Assembly: GCA_945889365.1 (NCBI GenBank)
Contig: CAMDBQ010000031.1
Span: 1 to 11,033, forward strand
Length of the DNA: 11,033 bases
Reading direction: 5' to 3'
Origin: Legionella genomosp. 1
GTDB taxonomy: Bacteria > Pseudomonadota > Gammaproteobacteria > Legionellales > Legionellaceae
Shown here: positions 1 through 6,369 of the stretch, one piece after another
Layout of the letters: every line of letters starts with the position of its first letter
How positions within the stretch are numbered: the first letter of the stretch is position 1
Program-made: the position numbers and the translations under genes
Notes under the pieces: generated by a model
Database searches by the model: none
The model's input: the letters and a program-made list of their open reading frames with translations, nothing else
Told to the model about the DNA's origin: nothing

Positions 1-1643
1 TGAGCCTTGATGAACGAGGCAACCGCCGCGATTTAAATTATAAAGAACTCAAGCAAAAAGTCAGCCAATGTGCTGCCGGTTTAATACACGCAGGCGTGGT
101 AGCCGGTGACCGCGTTGCAGCGATCATGCCCAATGTGGATTATACGGTGATAGCCATGCTGGCAACCGCATCCATCGGCGCTATCTGGTCATCTTGTTCT
201 TCTGATTTTGGCGTAAGCGCTGCCGTGGATCGCTTAGGTCAAATCGAACCGAAAGTTTTGTTTGTCTGTGACGGTCACGACTACCATGGCAAAACCCACT
301 ACGAGCGCTCTAAAATTCAAGACATTAGTGCGTTGATGCCAACCGTGACGCGCATAGTTTTCTGCCCGGTTATTCAATCAGAACTGGATCTAACCCAATG
401 GGCCATCGCCATGACGTGGGACGATTTTCTGCAACCTACCTCAGCCATCCATTTCAACTCCCTACCCTTCAATCATCCCCTTTATATCCTTTTCTCATCA
501 GGAACCACTGGCAAGCCGAAATGTATTATCCACAGCACCGGCGGCACGTTATTACAACAGGTTAAAGAATTGGGTCTGCACACGGACATTCACACCACAG
601 ACAACCTGCTTTTCTACACCACGTGCGGCTGGATGATGTGGAACTGGATGCTGTCAACGCTGGCCTTGGGCGCGACCATAACCCTGTATGAAGGCTCGCC
701 CACCTTCCCTGATCCAACACGTCTATTTCAATTAATTGAAGATGAAAAAATTACAGTTTTTGGCACCAGTCCTAAACTTCTTGCCACGATTGAACATGCT
801 GGCATTCATCTTGCTGATGCGTTTAAAACAATGTCTAGCCTGCGCTGCATCCTCTCCACGGGCGCGCCACTACTTCCCGAACAATATGATTTTGTAAATG
901 AACACATCAAACCCGGCGTACAGCTCTGCTCCATTTCCGGCGGCACGGATATTGTCTCGTGTTTCGCACTGGGCAATCCCATCCTCCCAGTCTATCGTGG
1001 CGAGTTGCAATGCATAGGTCTTGGCATGGCGCTTGAGGTATATGACGAGCAAGGCCACCCCGTCCAGGAAACACGTGGAGAATTGGTCTGCACTAAACCC
1101 TTCCCGTCTATGCCGATCGGATTTTGGAACGATCCAGACAAAAATAACTACAAAAAGGCCTATTTCGCACGTTTCCAGGGTATTTGGGCGCACGGCGATT
1201 TTGCTGAAATCACAGCCAACCATGGCCTGATTATCTATGGTCGTTCTGATGCTGTATTAAACCCAGGCGGTGTTCGCATTGGCACCGCAGAGATTTATCG
1301 TCAGGTTGAAAAAATCCCCGCAGTATTGGATAGCGTGGTGATTGGTCAAGAGTGGGACAACGACATTCGAATTGTGCTGTTTGTAAAACTACAAGAAGGC
1401 ATGAAACTCAATGCCGAACTGGACGCATTGATCCGAAAAACCATCAGAACCCATGCATCACCCAGGCACGTTCCCTCCCAAATCCTACAAGTTACCGACA
1501 TTCCACGCACAATTAGCGGAAAAGTGGTCGAAGTTGCGGTTCGACAAGTGGTGCATGGGCAGGCGGTAAATAACCTGAGCTCACTGGCTAATCCTGAATC
1601 GTTGGAGGGTTTTAAAGATAGGGAAGAGTTAAGCAAGAAGTAA
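1..1643 (+). CDS. aacS: Acetoacetyl-CoA synthetase, 5'-truncated by window edge
   Basis: ATP-dependent ligase of the ANL (acyl-CoA synthetase) superfamily that activates acetoacetate to acetoacetyl-CoA in the cytoplasm, feeding ketone-body, polyhydroxybutyrate or lipid metabolism. The frame is open from base 3 to the TAA at 1641-1643 with no stop upstream, so the GTG at 96 is internal. About 546 residues are present against roughly 650 in the family, so about 100 N-terminal residues lie off the left edge. The P-loop-like AMP motif SSGTTGKPK is at 495-521. The stretch GWMMWNWMLSTLALGA (from about 630) and the GGTDIVSCF segment (from about 940) are characteristic of acetoacetyl- rather than acetyl-CoA synthetases. 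YGRSDAVLNPGGVRIG marks the hinge to the C-terminal lid, and the catalytic lysine of RTISGK is at 1521-1523. The C-terminal tail with NPESL and F is also typical of this family. No frameshift is seen. Known: family chemistry. Inferred: acetoacetate as substrate. Confidence 0.93.
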   Translation, partial: SLDERGNRRDLNYKELKQKVSQCAAGLIHAGVVAGDRVAAIMPNVDYTVIAMLATASIGAIWSSCSSDFGVSAAVDRLGQIEPKVLFVCDGHDYHGKTHYERSKIQDISALMPTVTRIVFCPVIQSELDLTQWAIAMTWDDFLQPTSAIHFNSLPFNHPLYILFSSGTTGKPKCIIHSTGGTLLQQVKELGLHTDIHTTDNLLFYTTCGWMMWNWMLSTLALGATITLYEGSPTFPDPTRLFQLIEDEKITVFGTSPKLLATIEHAGIHLADAFKTMSSLRCILSTGAPLLPEQYDFVNEHIKPGVQLCSISGGTDIVSCFALGNPILPVYRGELQCIGLGMALEVYDEQGHPVQETRGELVCTKPFPSMPIGFWNDPDKNNYKKAYFARFQGIWAHGDFAEITANHGLIIYGRSDAVLNPGGVRIGTAEIYRQVEKIPAVLDSVVIGQEWDNDIRIVLFVKLQEGMKLNAELDALIRKTIRTHASPRHVPSQILQVTDIPRTISGKVVEVAVRQVVHGQAVNNLSSLANPESLEGFKDREELSKK

Positions 1644-1807
1644 TGACCATAGAGTTGGAGTGGGCATCCAAAAATTGGACGCTTTGGATTAGTGATGCAT
1701 CTAAGTTATGGTGCCAGCAACCTGGTTCTAAAGCCAAAAACGATACCATGACTTGAGTGGACAATGAGTTGTACCAGGGATCGCATTCTGGTTTGATCGC
1801 CGTGCTA

Positions 1808-1837
1808 GTTCCAGTCAGCATGTTGACTGACTGGAAC
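1808..1837. repeat. Perfect 10-bp inverted repeat in the aacS / Cys-rich gene gap
   Basis: Arms GTTCCAGTCA (1808-1817) and TGACTGGAAC (1828-1837) are exact complements around a 10-base spacer that itself contains a further short match (GTCA / TGAC). It lies in the 253-bp space between the convergent aacS and the Cys-rich gene, about 165 bp past the first stop and 60 bp past the second. Neither side has a T-run, so it is not a standard intrinsic terminator. It could be a Rho-region hairpin, an mRNA-end stabiliser or a protein site. The rest of 1644-1896 shows no convincing gene. Confidence 0.5.
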
Positions 1838-1896
1838 GGGATGGATTTTGAGTATATATGGTTTTCGCACCAGGTGTGCATGTATATTGCATGTAT

Positions 1897-2103
1897 TTAT
1901 TCTGAGCAACCGCAGTATCCATAACATCCCGTGGTGCTGCCACCATAGCATTTTTGTTTGTAGTTTGACGGGCATGTGTAGCTCTTACAGTCCTGTGTGT
2001 TATCGCACACACCTGTTTTACAAGAATAGGTGTATGGGCTGGCCAGCATTATAGGTATTGCCACTATTAGTATTTTTCCGATCATTGTATATGTAGTTTT
2101 CAT
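1897..2103 (-). CDS. Small secreted cysteine-rich protein, 68 aa, unrecognised
   Basis: Function unknown. The first 20-27 residues form a Sec-type signal sequence: basic MKTTYTMIGK, then a hydrophobic core ILIVAIPIML. Cleavage is plausible either after MLA or just before the first cysteine; TYSC is not a good lipobox. The remaining approximately 41 residues hold eight cysteines at 28, 33, 39, 44, 52, 60, 64 and 66, spaced C-x4-C-x5-C-x4-C-x7-C-x7-C-x3-C-x1-C, with many Tyr, Gly and Lys. An even number of closely packed cysteines in an exported peptide suggests up to four disulfides, as in knottin or defensin-like folds; metal binding is the alternative. A good ribosome site, CGGAG at 2111-2115, sits 7 bases before the ATG, which supports a real gene. 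No clear -35/-10 pair was found. It neighbours a type II secretion gene, so it could be an exported substrate (inference). Confidence 0.68.
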   Translation of the reverse strand: MKTTYTMIGKILIVAIPIMLASPYTYSCKTGVCDNTQDCKSYTCPSNYKQKCYGGSTTGCYGYCGCSE

Positions 2104-2167
2104 TTGGTTTCTCCGTGAGTTTCAAGATCTAGCTAATGCCTCGTCTTATTAATACGCTCCCTTAAAC

Positions 2168-2319
2168 TGTCGTCTCCGCGAAGGCGGCAACAATGCTTGG
2201 CATCACTACCATGCCAGAGATCCCCGCCTTCGCGGGGACGACATCTCGTGGCTATGGAGTCAAGCTGGGCGTGAGTTTCCTGACTGGTGGGTCATGATAA
2301 GGCCGCGGCTTGTCCGCGG
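2168..2319. repeat. Palindromic dispersed repeat, copy A (REP-like)
   Basis: Two GC-rich hairpins fill the gap between the Cys-rich gene and the Sel1 lipoprotein. The first has 20-base arms at 2168-2187 and 2224-2243, complementary except for one G-T wobble, and a smaller hairpin TGGCAT (2198-2203) / ATGCCA (2211-2216) inside its loop. The second is CCGCGG at 2303-2308 and 2314-2319. The segments CTCGTGGCTATGG (2246-2258) and the stretch 2287-2308 recur near 6112-6189, so this is a repeat family, not a unique terminator. Its position downstream of the gspC operon may let it act as an mRNA end. GC content is well above that of the flanking genes. Confidence 0.75.
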
Positions 2320-2332
2320 GATCCAGCTCCAT

Positions 2333-2635
2333 CTATCTCGGCGCTAAAATTTTAACCGCCTGTTGCGCATCAACCTGGCCTGATTTAGCTGCTCGAGTAA
2401 TCCAGTACCAAGCCTTTTTACGATCTTCTACTACGCCTTGACCATAGTAATACATATACCCAATAGCATACTCAGCATCAAGCTGCCCTTTATCTGCTTC
2501 GGGTTTCAAACGAATGAAAGCCTGTCGGTAATCCTGAACCTGGAAGCTTCTAATTCCCTCACGTAAATTTACACCACTTGTAACGCACCCACTTAACAAA
2601 CAAACCACAATAAATACCAACACACTAAAACGCAT
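2333..2635 (-). CDS. Sel1-repeat lipoprotein, translationally coupled to gspC
   Basis: A 100-residue exported lipoprotein. Residues 1-17 are a lipoprotein signal: MRF, hydrophobic core, lipobox LLSGC with the lipidated cysteine at 17. The residue after the cysteine is Val, not Asp, so outer-membrane sorting is expected. Residues about 50-85 form one clear Sel1-like repeat (GQLDAEYAIGYMYYYGQGV, then KKAWYWITRAAKSG), followed by the start of a second at 86-97 (GQVDAQQAVKIL). Such helical repeats mediate protein contacts. The start codon lies inside the 3' end of gspC (11-bp overlap), preceded by AGAGGA at good spacing, so the two are co-transcribed and probably coupled. This links the protein to type II secretion. 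An assembly or pilotin-like role is a hypothesis only: known type IV pilotins such as PilF/PilW are TPR lipoproteins but are much longer. Confidence 0.85.
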   Translation of the reverse strand: MRFSVLVFIVVCLLSGCVTSGVNLREGIRSFQVQDYRQAFIRLKPEADKGQLDAEYAIGYMYYYGQGVVEDRKKAWYWITRAAKSGQVDAQQAVKILAPR

Positions 2636-3155
2636 GAGCTTCGTCCTCTGTTAACGGTTTTGCAGGAGCTTCGAAGATTAATTCATTTTTGGGGAAACTT
2701 AAACTCTCCAGCTCACCCTTTCGCTCAACAAACACACCATCCGGGGTAATCTGCTTGATAATAACACCACCCGGCAGTGTATCCCCCACGCGAAACGTTT
2801 GATCACGCCCTCCCGCAGTATGCAGAATCACCTGAGAATCTTTTTCAGGTTTAGCCAGCATAATGCCAACGACCTTCAAATTAAGCAGGGATTGTTTCAC
2901 ATCAGCTGTATTAAGATTTTTAGGTACATAATTCCCAAAAAATGGCATGTCTAAACCAATATTAGTCATCCGCGGCTGTGAGGACGTGTTTATTGCAACA
3001 GATGCAGTTTCATGGGGCTTCTTCAATGATGACAGCAAAATTATCCCTGCGATTAATTTCCAAAGAATTAAAATACTCAAAAATCCGACGAGTATTCGGG
3101 GGGCTATGGGTCGCAACAAATTTTGACAAACAGTCGAAATAACGTTATAAGTCAT
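2625..3155 (-). CDS. gspC: Type II secretion system protein C, short PDZ-less form
   Basis: Inner-membrane component that links the cytoplasmic-membrane platform of the type II secretion system to the outer-membrane secretin through its periplasmic homology region. The protein has a short cytoplasmic N-terminus, one transmembrane helix at about residues 21-41 (ILVGFLSILILWKLIAGIIL), a linker, and an HR domain at about 68-158 beginning FFGNY and including LLNLKVVGIML, FRVGDTLPGGVI and ITPDGVFVERKGELESL. It ends at 176 residues with no room for the PDZ or coiled-coil C-terminus found in many GspC/XcpP proteins; Legionella LspC is recalled as similarly short. I chose the ATG at 3155 because GGTGA lies 8 bases upstream; the in-frame GTG at 3167 would add four residues without a good ribosome site. 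The other gsp genes are not in the window, so this is an unlinked gspC. Confidence 0.87.
   Translation of the reverse strand: MTYNVISTVCQNLLRPIAPRILVGFLSILILWKLIAGIILLSSLKKPHETASVAINTSSQPRMTNIGLDMPFFGNYVPKNLNTADVKQSLLNLKVVGIMLAKPEKDSQVILHTAGGRDQTFRVGDTLPGGVIIKQITPDGVFVERKGELESLSFPKNELIFEAPAKPLTEDEAHAF
3123..3151 (+). promoter_or_regulatory. Sigma70 promoter for the CAP-domain gene
   Basis: Perfect -35 TTGACA at 3123-3128, exactly 17 bases of spacer, and -10 TATAAG (5 of 6 matches to TATAAT) at 3146-3151. It points toward the ATG at 3179, giving a 5' leader of about 20 bases. It lies wholly over the first codons of gspC on the other strand, so strong firing here could interfere with gspC transcription. 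Confidence 0.75.
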
Positions 3156-3178
3156 TTTTTGAATCACCAGGCGTATTT

Positions 3179-3646
3179 ATGAAGCAAATAAAAGCAACCA
3201 TTTTAATTTCACTATTCATAGGGTTATTTCAACCAGCAACTGCTGCCACTGCAATAGCCAACACAGATGCCTCCATGCAAAAAGAGATCTTATACCATAT
3301 TAATAAATACCGCATTACACACGGGATGTCGATGCTAAAGATGAATAATCTTATCACCCAGGAAGCAACAGCCCATAGCCGCGACATGGCGCAACATAAA
3401 ATGCCATTTGGTCATTTAAAATATGAACAACGCATGGGTCGATTGTTTAAAGCCATTGAGCATTCCAATGGTGGTGCTGAAAACGTAGCCTATAACTATA
3501 AAACGGCTGAAATTGTAGTGCAAGAATGGATTAAAAGCCCTGGGCACCGTCAAAATATCAGAGGAAGTTATAATCTGACCGGCATTGGCATTGCGCGTGA
3601 TGAGCGCGGTAGAATGTATTATACGCAGATGTTTGTTCGCGCGTAG
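3179..3646 (+). CDS. Exported CAP-domain (SCP/PR1, YkwD-like) protein
   Basis: A 155-residue protein with a Sec signal peptide (basic MKQIK, hydrophobic core ILISLFIGLF, probable cleavage after PATA at residue 22), followed by a single CAP domain at about 33-153. Signature elements are ILYHINKYRITHG (first helix), EATAHSRDM, FGH with His79, GGAENVAYNY with Glu101, EIVVQEWIKSPGHRQNI with His123, and the closing strand TGIGIARD...YYTQMF. His79, Glu101 and His123 correspond to conserved residues of the CAP cavity. Known CAP proteins act outside the cytoplasm, some binding lipids or metal; no specific activity can be assigned here. The ribosome site is weak (CAGG about 7 bases upstream), with a short leader from the promoter at 3123-3151. 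It is divergent from gspC, so it is a candidate periplasmic protein or type II secretion substrate (inference). The TAG stop falls inside a repeat arm. Confidence 0.88.
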   Translation: MKQIKATILISLFIGLFQPATAATAIANTDASMQKEILYHINKYRITHGMSMLKMNNLITQEATAHSRDMAQHKMPFGHLKYEQRMGRLFKAIEHSNGGAENVAYNYKTAEIVVQEWIKSPGHRQNIRGSYNLTGIGIARDERGRMYYTQMFVRA

Positions 3647-3751
3647 GTCGGGCTTGTCGATTACTGCTCTCAAAAATGACTACGCAAGACAGGGTCAGTG
3701 TCCACTCGATTCGACACCTAAGTCCAACTACGCCAACCAAACCCAACCTGC
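3643..3751. repeat. Imperfect long-range inverted repeat after the CAP gene
   Basis: GTAGGTCGGGCTTG at 3643-3656 pairs with CAAACCCAACCTGC at 3738-3751 with two mismatches and one G-T wobble, about 80 bases apart. The left arm contains the TAG stop codon of the CAP gene. This could be a decayed miniature repeat element. The rest of the 3647-3820 spacer shows no credible gene; a weak TTGCAT-N17-TATTGT match at 3755-3783 could serve the following gene. Confidence 0.35.
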
Positions 3752-3820
3752 TGCTTGCATCTGGCCGTTGCATAGCATATTGTAAATATGTAATTAAGTG
3801 GCACGTTAAAGGAGCGTGGT

Positions 3821-4834
3821 ATGGACTCATCATGCAAGACGAAGCATCTCGCAAGTGCTTCTGCATTGTTCGTGCTGGATAGTATTGCAGATTTTCTTGC
3901 CATAATCGGGAAATTGAGCAGTATATTATCCGGCTCAACAATTGCTATTTACTTTCAGATGAACCAGACATTATCCATTGACTATTACGCCAATGGCGAC
4001 ATATATGCCAATACAACTGCCGATTTAAGCTCGGCTTCGTGCGCAAACAACTATACTGATTTCATAACCAATGTAACGTTATTTGATAAAAAATATACGG
4101 GGCATACGAATTTGAGTATTGCCGATTACATTAGCCACCAAAATGTTCAAAACTTTATTGTATCCAGTCTACTTTTGGGTATTGCGCTCAAAACCATTGG
4201 TAATGTTCTGCATCTATGGGCGCAGGATAGAAAAGACGAATCCGCATCCAAGGCATATTTTTCTAAAAAACCGTCATGGAATGAATATAGCAACCAGACC
4301 CTGCACAGTATTTTGTCCTCTACGGCCACCTGCTCCATTTCCGCAATGATGGTTAGCACGATGATGTGCCTTCATCGGGTCAATTTTCAATATTACTATC
4401 CACTGAGCGGCATCACATTGATAGATGGCGATGGCTTTAACCGAATAATGCAGGTTCTATCCGATGAAGCTGGAAAAATTTTTCAATTCAAACCCTTTAC
4501 TATTCCTCGATACCCGGACTTTTCGGAAACAGCATTATTCAATCTGACCATTCATTCCAACATTCAAACGCTGCTCGCTTTTGGTGCAAAAATTTACCAC
4601 GAGGAGATCAACAGTGAGAAGCCACTGTTATATTCACCATCAACAACTACATCCCTGGTTTCAGCTGCTGTCAGCATGATTCTGTATCCGTTAAGTCGTT
4701 TTTTCAAATCAAAATCAGAACAAGAGCGCATCAAACGTCTGGCAGACATCGCGCTGATGAAAGAAAAAAATACTCTAAACTTGATTGATAATGAATGTTC
4801 ACCCCCTTTTGGGTATGGCACCTTTTCGCCCTGA
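3821..4834 (+). CDS. Membrane protein of unknown function, 337 aa
   Basis: I do not recognise the family. An excellent ribosome site, AAAGGAG at 3808-3814, lies 6 bases before the ATG, and the frame is long and intact, so the gene is real. Hydrophobic segments are seen at about residues 12-45 (possibly a helical pair), 111-133 (FIVSSLLLGIALKTIGNVL), 163-184 (a Ser/Met-rich segment) and 276-295 (SLVSAAVSMILYPL). Between them lie a polar loop at 46-110 rich in Asn, Thr, Tyr and Asp, and a second at about 187-270. The tail after 296 is charged (KSKSEQERIKRLADIALMKE) and ends in a Pro/Gly/Phe-rich stretch (SPPFGYGTFSP). There is no classical cleavable signal peptide and no recognisable catalytic motif. 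A lineage-specific inner-membrane protein or a host-directed membrane effector are both possible; nothing in the sequence decides. It converges on the next gene with a 4-bp gap. Confidence 0.75.
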   Translation: MDSSCKTKHLASASALFVLDSIADFLAIIGKLSSILSGSTIAIYFQMNQTLSIDYYANGDIYANTTADLSSASCANNYTDFITNVTLFDKKYTGHTNLSIADYISHQNVQNFIVSSLLLGIALKTIGNVLHLWAQDRKDESASKAYFSKKPSWNEYSNQTLHSILSSTATCSISAMMVSTMMCLHRVNFQYYYPLSGITLIDGDGFNRIMQVLSDEAGKIFQFKPFTIPRYPDFSETALFNLTIHSNIQTLLAFGAKIYHEEINSEKPLLYSPSTTTSLVSAAVSMILYPLSRFFKSKSEQERIKRLADIALMKEKNTLNLIDNECSPPFGYGTFSP

Positions 4835-4838
4835 ATGG

Positions 4839-5990
4839 TTATGACAGCGCATACTCCAAATCCGCTTTCAAATCACCAACATCCTCAATTCCCACTGACA
4901 AACGTACAAATCCATCATCAATTCCTAATGCCTTACGTGCTTCAGCAGGAATCGACGCATGGGTCATAATTGCAGGGTGTTCAATCAAGCTTTCAACTCC
5001 GCCTAAGCTTTCTGCGAGAGTGAATAATTCGCAGCGAGATAAAAATCGTTTTGCGCCATCCAGGCCGCCATCAACAACCATTGAAATCATGCCGCCGAAA
5101 GCCTGCATTTGCTGTTTGGCCAAGGCATGCTGGGGATGGGATGTTAGGCCTGGATAGATAACTTTTTGAATTACATGGTGTTTTTCAAGCCAATGTGCTA
5201 GAGTATTTGCGCTTTCGCAATGTTGTCGCATACGCAGCGGTAATGTTTTTAAACCACGCAATACTAGAAAGCTATCAAATGGACCGATGACGGCACCACA
5301 TGCGTTTTGCAAAAAACCCATTTTTTCAGATAATTCAACATTATCGCCAACGACGACTACGCCGCTAATTACGTCAGAATGCCCATTTAAATACTTGGTT
5401 GCCGAATGCATAACCAGATCGAATCCAAGTTCAAGTGGGCGTTGAATCCATGGGGTAGCGAAGGTGTTATCGGCAACGGTGATCAGTCCGTGACGTGCGC
5501 CTAATTCTGCAATTTTGCGTAAATTCGTTATCTTAAGCATCGGATTGGATGGGGTCTCTAGCCAAATCATGCGGGTATTGGGTTGTATTGCTGCCTCAAC
5601 ATGAGCCATGTTTTCCATGTTAACAAAAGAAAATGATAGGTTTGATGTGCGGGTTTTAACCTTATCAAATAATCTAAATGTTCCGCCATAGAGATCGTCG
5701 GATGCAATAACATGATCCCCTGCATTAAGCAGATCTATAACCGTGTTAGTGGCCGCCATACCGGATGCAAAAGCAAATCCCCGTGTGCCTGACTCTAAAC
5801 TGGCAATGCAACCTTCATAAGCACTGCGTGTAGGATTTTGAGTGCGTGAGTATTCATAACCCCGATGTACACCCGGTGATGATTGGCGATAAGTTGATGT
5901 GGCATAGATTGGTGTCATGACGGCACCAGTTGCGGGATCAGGAGATTGTCCTGCATGAATAGCTCGGGTGTCGAAGTGTTTTTTGTCCAT
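4839..5990 (-). CDS. Cystathionine gamma-lyase/gamma-synthase family PLP enzyme
   Basis: Cytoplasmic PLP enzyme of trans-sulfuration, 383 residues and full length. Numbering from the ATG at 5990: YEYSR at 47-49 (PLP-phosphate contacts from the partner subunit), DDLYGGT with the stacking Tyr101, Asp174 in VADNTF (pairs with the pyridine nitrogen), and the Schiff-base Lys199 in HSATKYLNGHSD. FTLAESLGGVESL carries Glu327, which is typical of cystathionine gamma-lyase and gamma-synthase and differs from beta-lyases. The N-terminal TYRQSSPG and YSRTQNPTR and the C-terminal VRLSVGIEDVGDL resemble gamma-lyases most, favouring cystathionine to cysteine, but the family switches easily, so no symbol is given. 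An in-frame TTG at 5999 would add three residues; the ATG is preferred because AGG would sit only 2 bases from the TTG. It appears monocistronic, with no cystathionine beta-synthase beside it here. Confidence 0.9.
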   Translation of the reverse strand: MDKKHFDTRAIHAGQSPDPATGAVMTPIYATSTYRQSSPGVHRGYEYSRTQNPTRSAYEGCIASLESGTRGFAFASGMAATNTVIDLLNAGDHVIASDDLYGGTFRLFDKVKTRTSNLSFSFVNMENMAHVEAAIQPNTRMIWLETPSNPMLKITNLRKIAELGARHGLITVADNTFATPWIQRPLELGFDLVMHSATKYLNGHSDVISGVVVVGDNVELSEKMGFLQNACGAVIGPFDSFLVLRGLKTLPLRMRQHCESANTLAHWLEKHHVIQKVIYPGLTSHPQHALAKQQMQAFGGMISMVVDGGLDGAKRFLSRCELFTLAESLGGVESLIEHPAIMTHASIPAEARKALGIDDGFVRLSVGIEDVGDLKADLEYALS

Positions 5991-6111
5991 GTTAAGCAAG
6001 GCCTGTTAGTCAGTTAACGATGGAGCCATTCTAGTTTAGTGATGTGGGAAGAAGCAAATTTTGATTTGTTGTGAAGGGTGACGCTTACATTATATGTGCG
6101 TTTAACTGGGG

Positions 6112-6189
6112 CCCATAGCCACGAGTTGTCGTCCCCGCGAAGGCGGGGACGACATGCATCAAACTTGTGGGTAATGATAAGGCCGCGGG
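6112..6189. repeat. Palindromic dispersed repeat, copy B (REP-like)
   Basis: A perfect 12-bp hairpin, TGTCGTCCCCGC (6127-6138) and GCGGGGACGACA (6143-6154), with a 4-base loop GAAG. CCATAGCCACGAG just before it (6113-6125) is the reverse complement of 2246-2258 in copy A, while 6167-6188 matches 2287-2308 in the same orientation with one change, so the modules are arranged differently in the two copies. It lies in the 379-bp non-coding stretch 5991-6369 between the trans-sulfuration gene and the DUF2892 gene. The remainder of that stretch is AT-rich and shows no gene. Confidence 0.75.
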
Positions 6190-6369
6190 TAGCAAGTCGA
6201 AATGTCAACAGGCCCTGGTGAGTCATAAATTATTTTTTAGACCAGATGAGGATTTAAAAATCAGACAGCCCTGTGGGTTGATACCATTGGTTTCTATTGG
6301 GATGAAAAAAGGCTAAACTCCAGAATAAAGATATGATGGATATCAACAGGCCTAAACAAGGAGGGCAGG

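Noticed and set aside
1612..1881. 89-residue minus-strand reading frame past the end of aacS
   Set aside because: It overlaps aacS, has no convincing ribosome site or recognisable domain, and spans the palindrome; composition looks like non-coding sequence. It might be a remnant but cannot be supported.
2168..2243. Long hairpin as an intrinsic terminator of the gspC operon
   Set aside because: The arms are separated by a 36-base loop, there is no T-run, and related sequence occurs elsewhere in the window, so it is better called a dispersed repeat.
3156..3167. GTG start for gspC adding four residues
   Set aside because: No ribosome site before it, whereas the ATG at 3155 has GGTGA 8 bases upstream.
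3558..3941. 127-residue minus-strand reading frame
   Set aside because: It lies antisense to the ends of two real genes and crosses the repeat at 3643-3751; no domain or start signal.
4795..5157. 120-residue plus-strand reading frame
   Set aside because: Antisense to the well-supported PLP enzyme gene; composition is that of a shadow frame.
6014..6226. 70-residue minus-strand reading frame
   Set aside because: It runs through the palindromic repeat, so its openness reflects repeat sequence rather than coding.
6330..6344. GATAT/ATATC inverted repeat before the DUF2892 gene as an operator
   Set aside because: Only five base pairs per arm in AT-rich DNA; no regulator nearby to support it.
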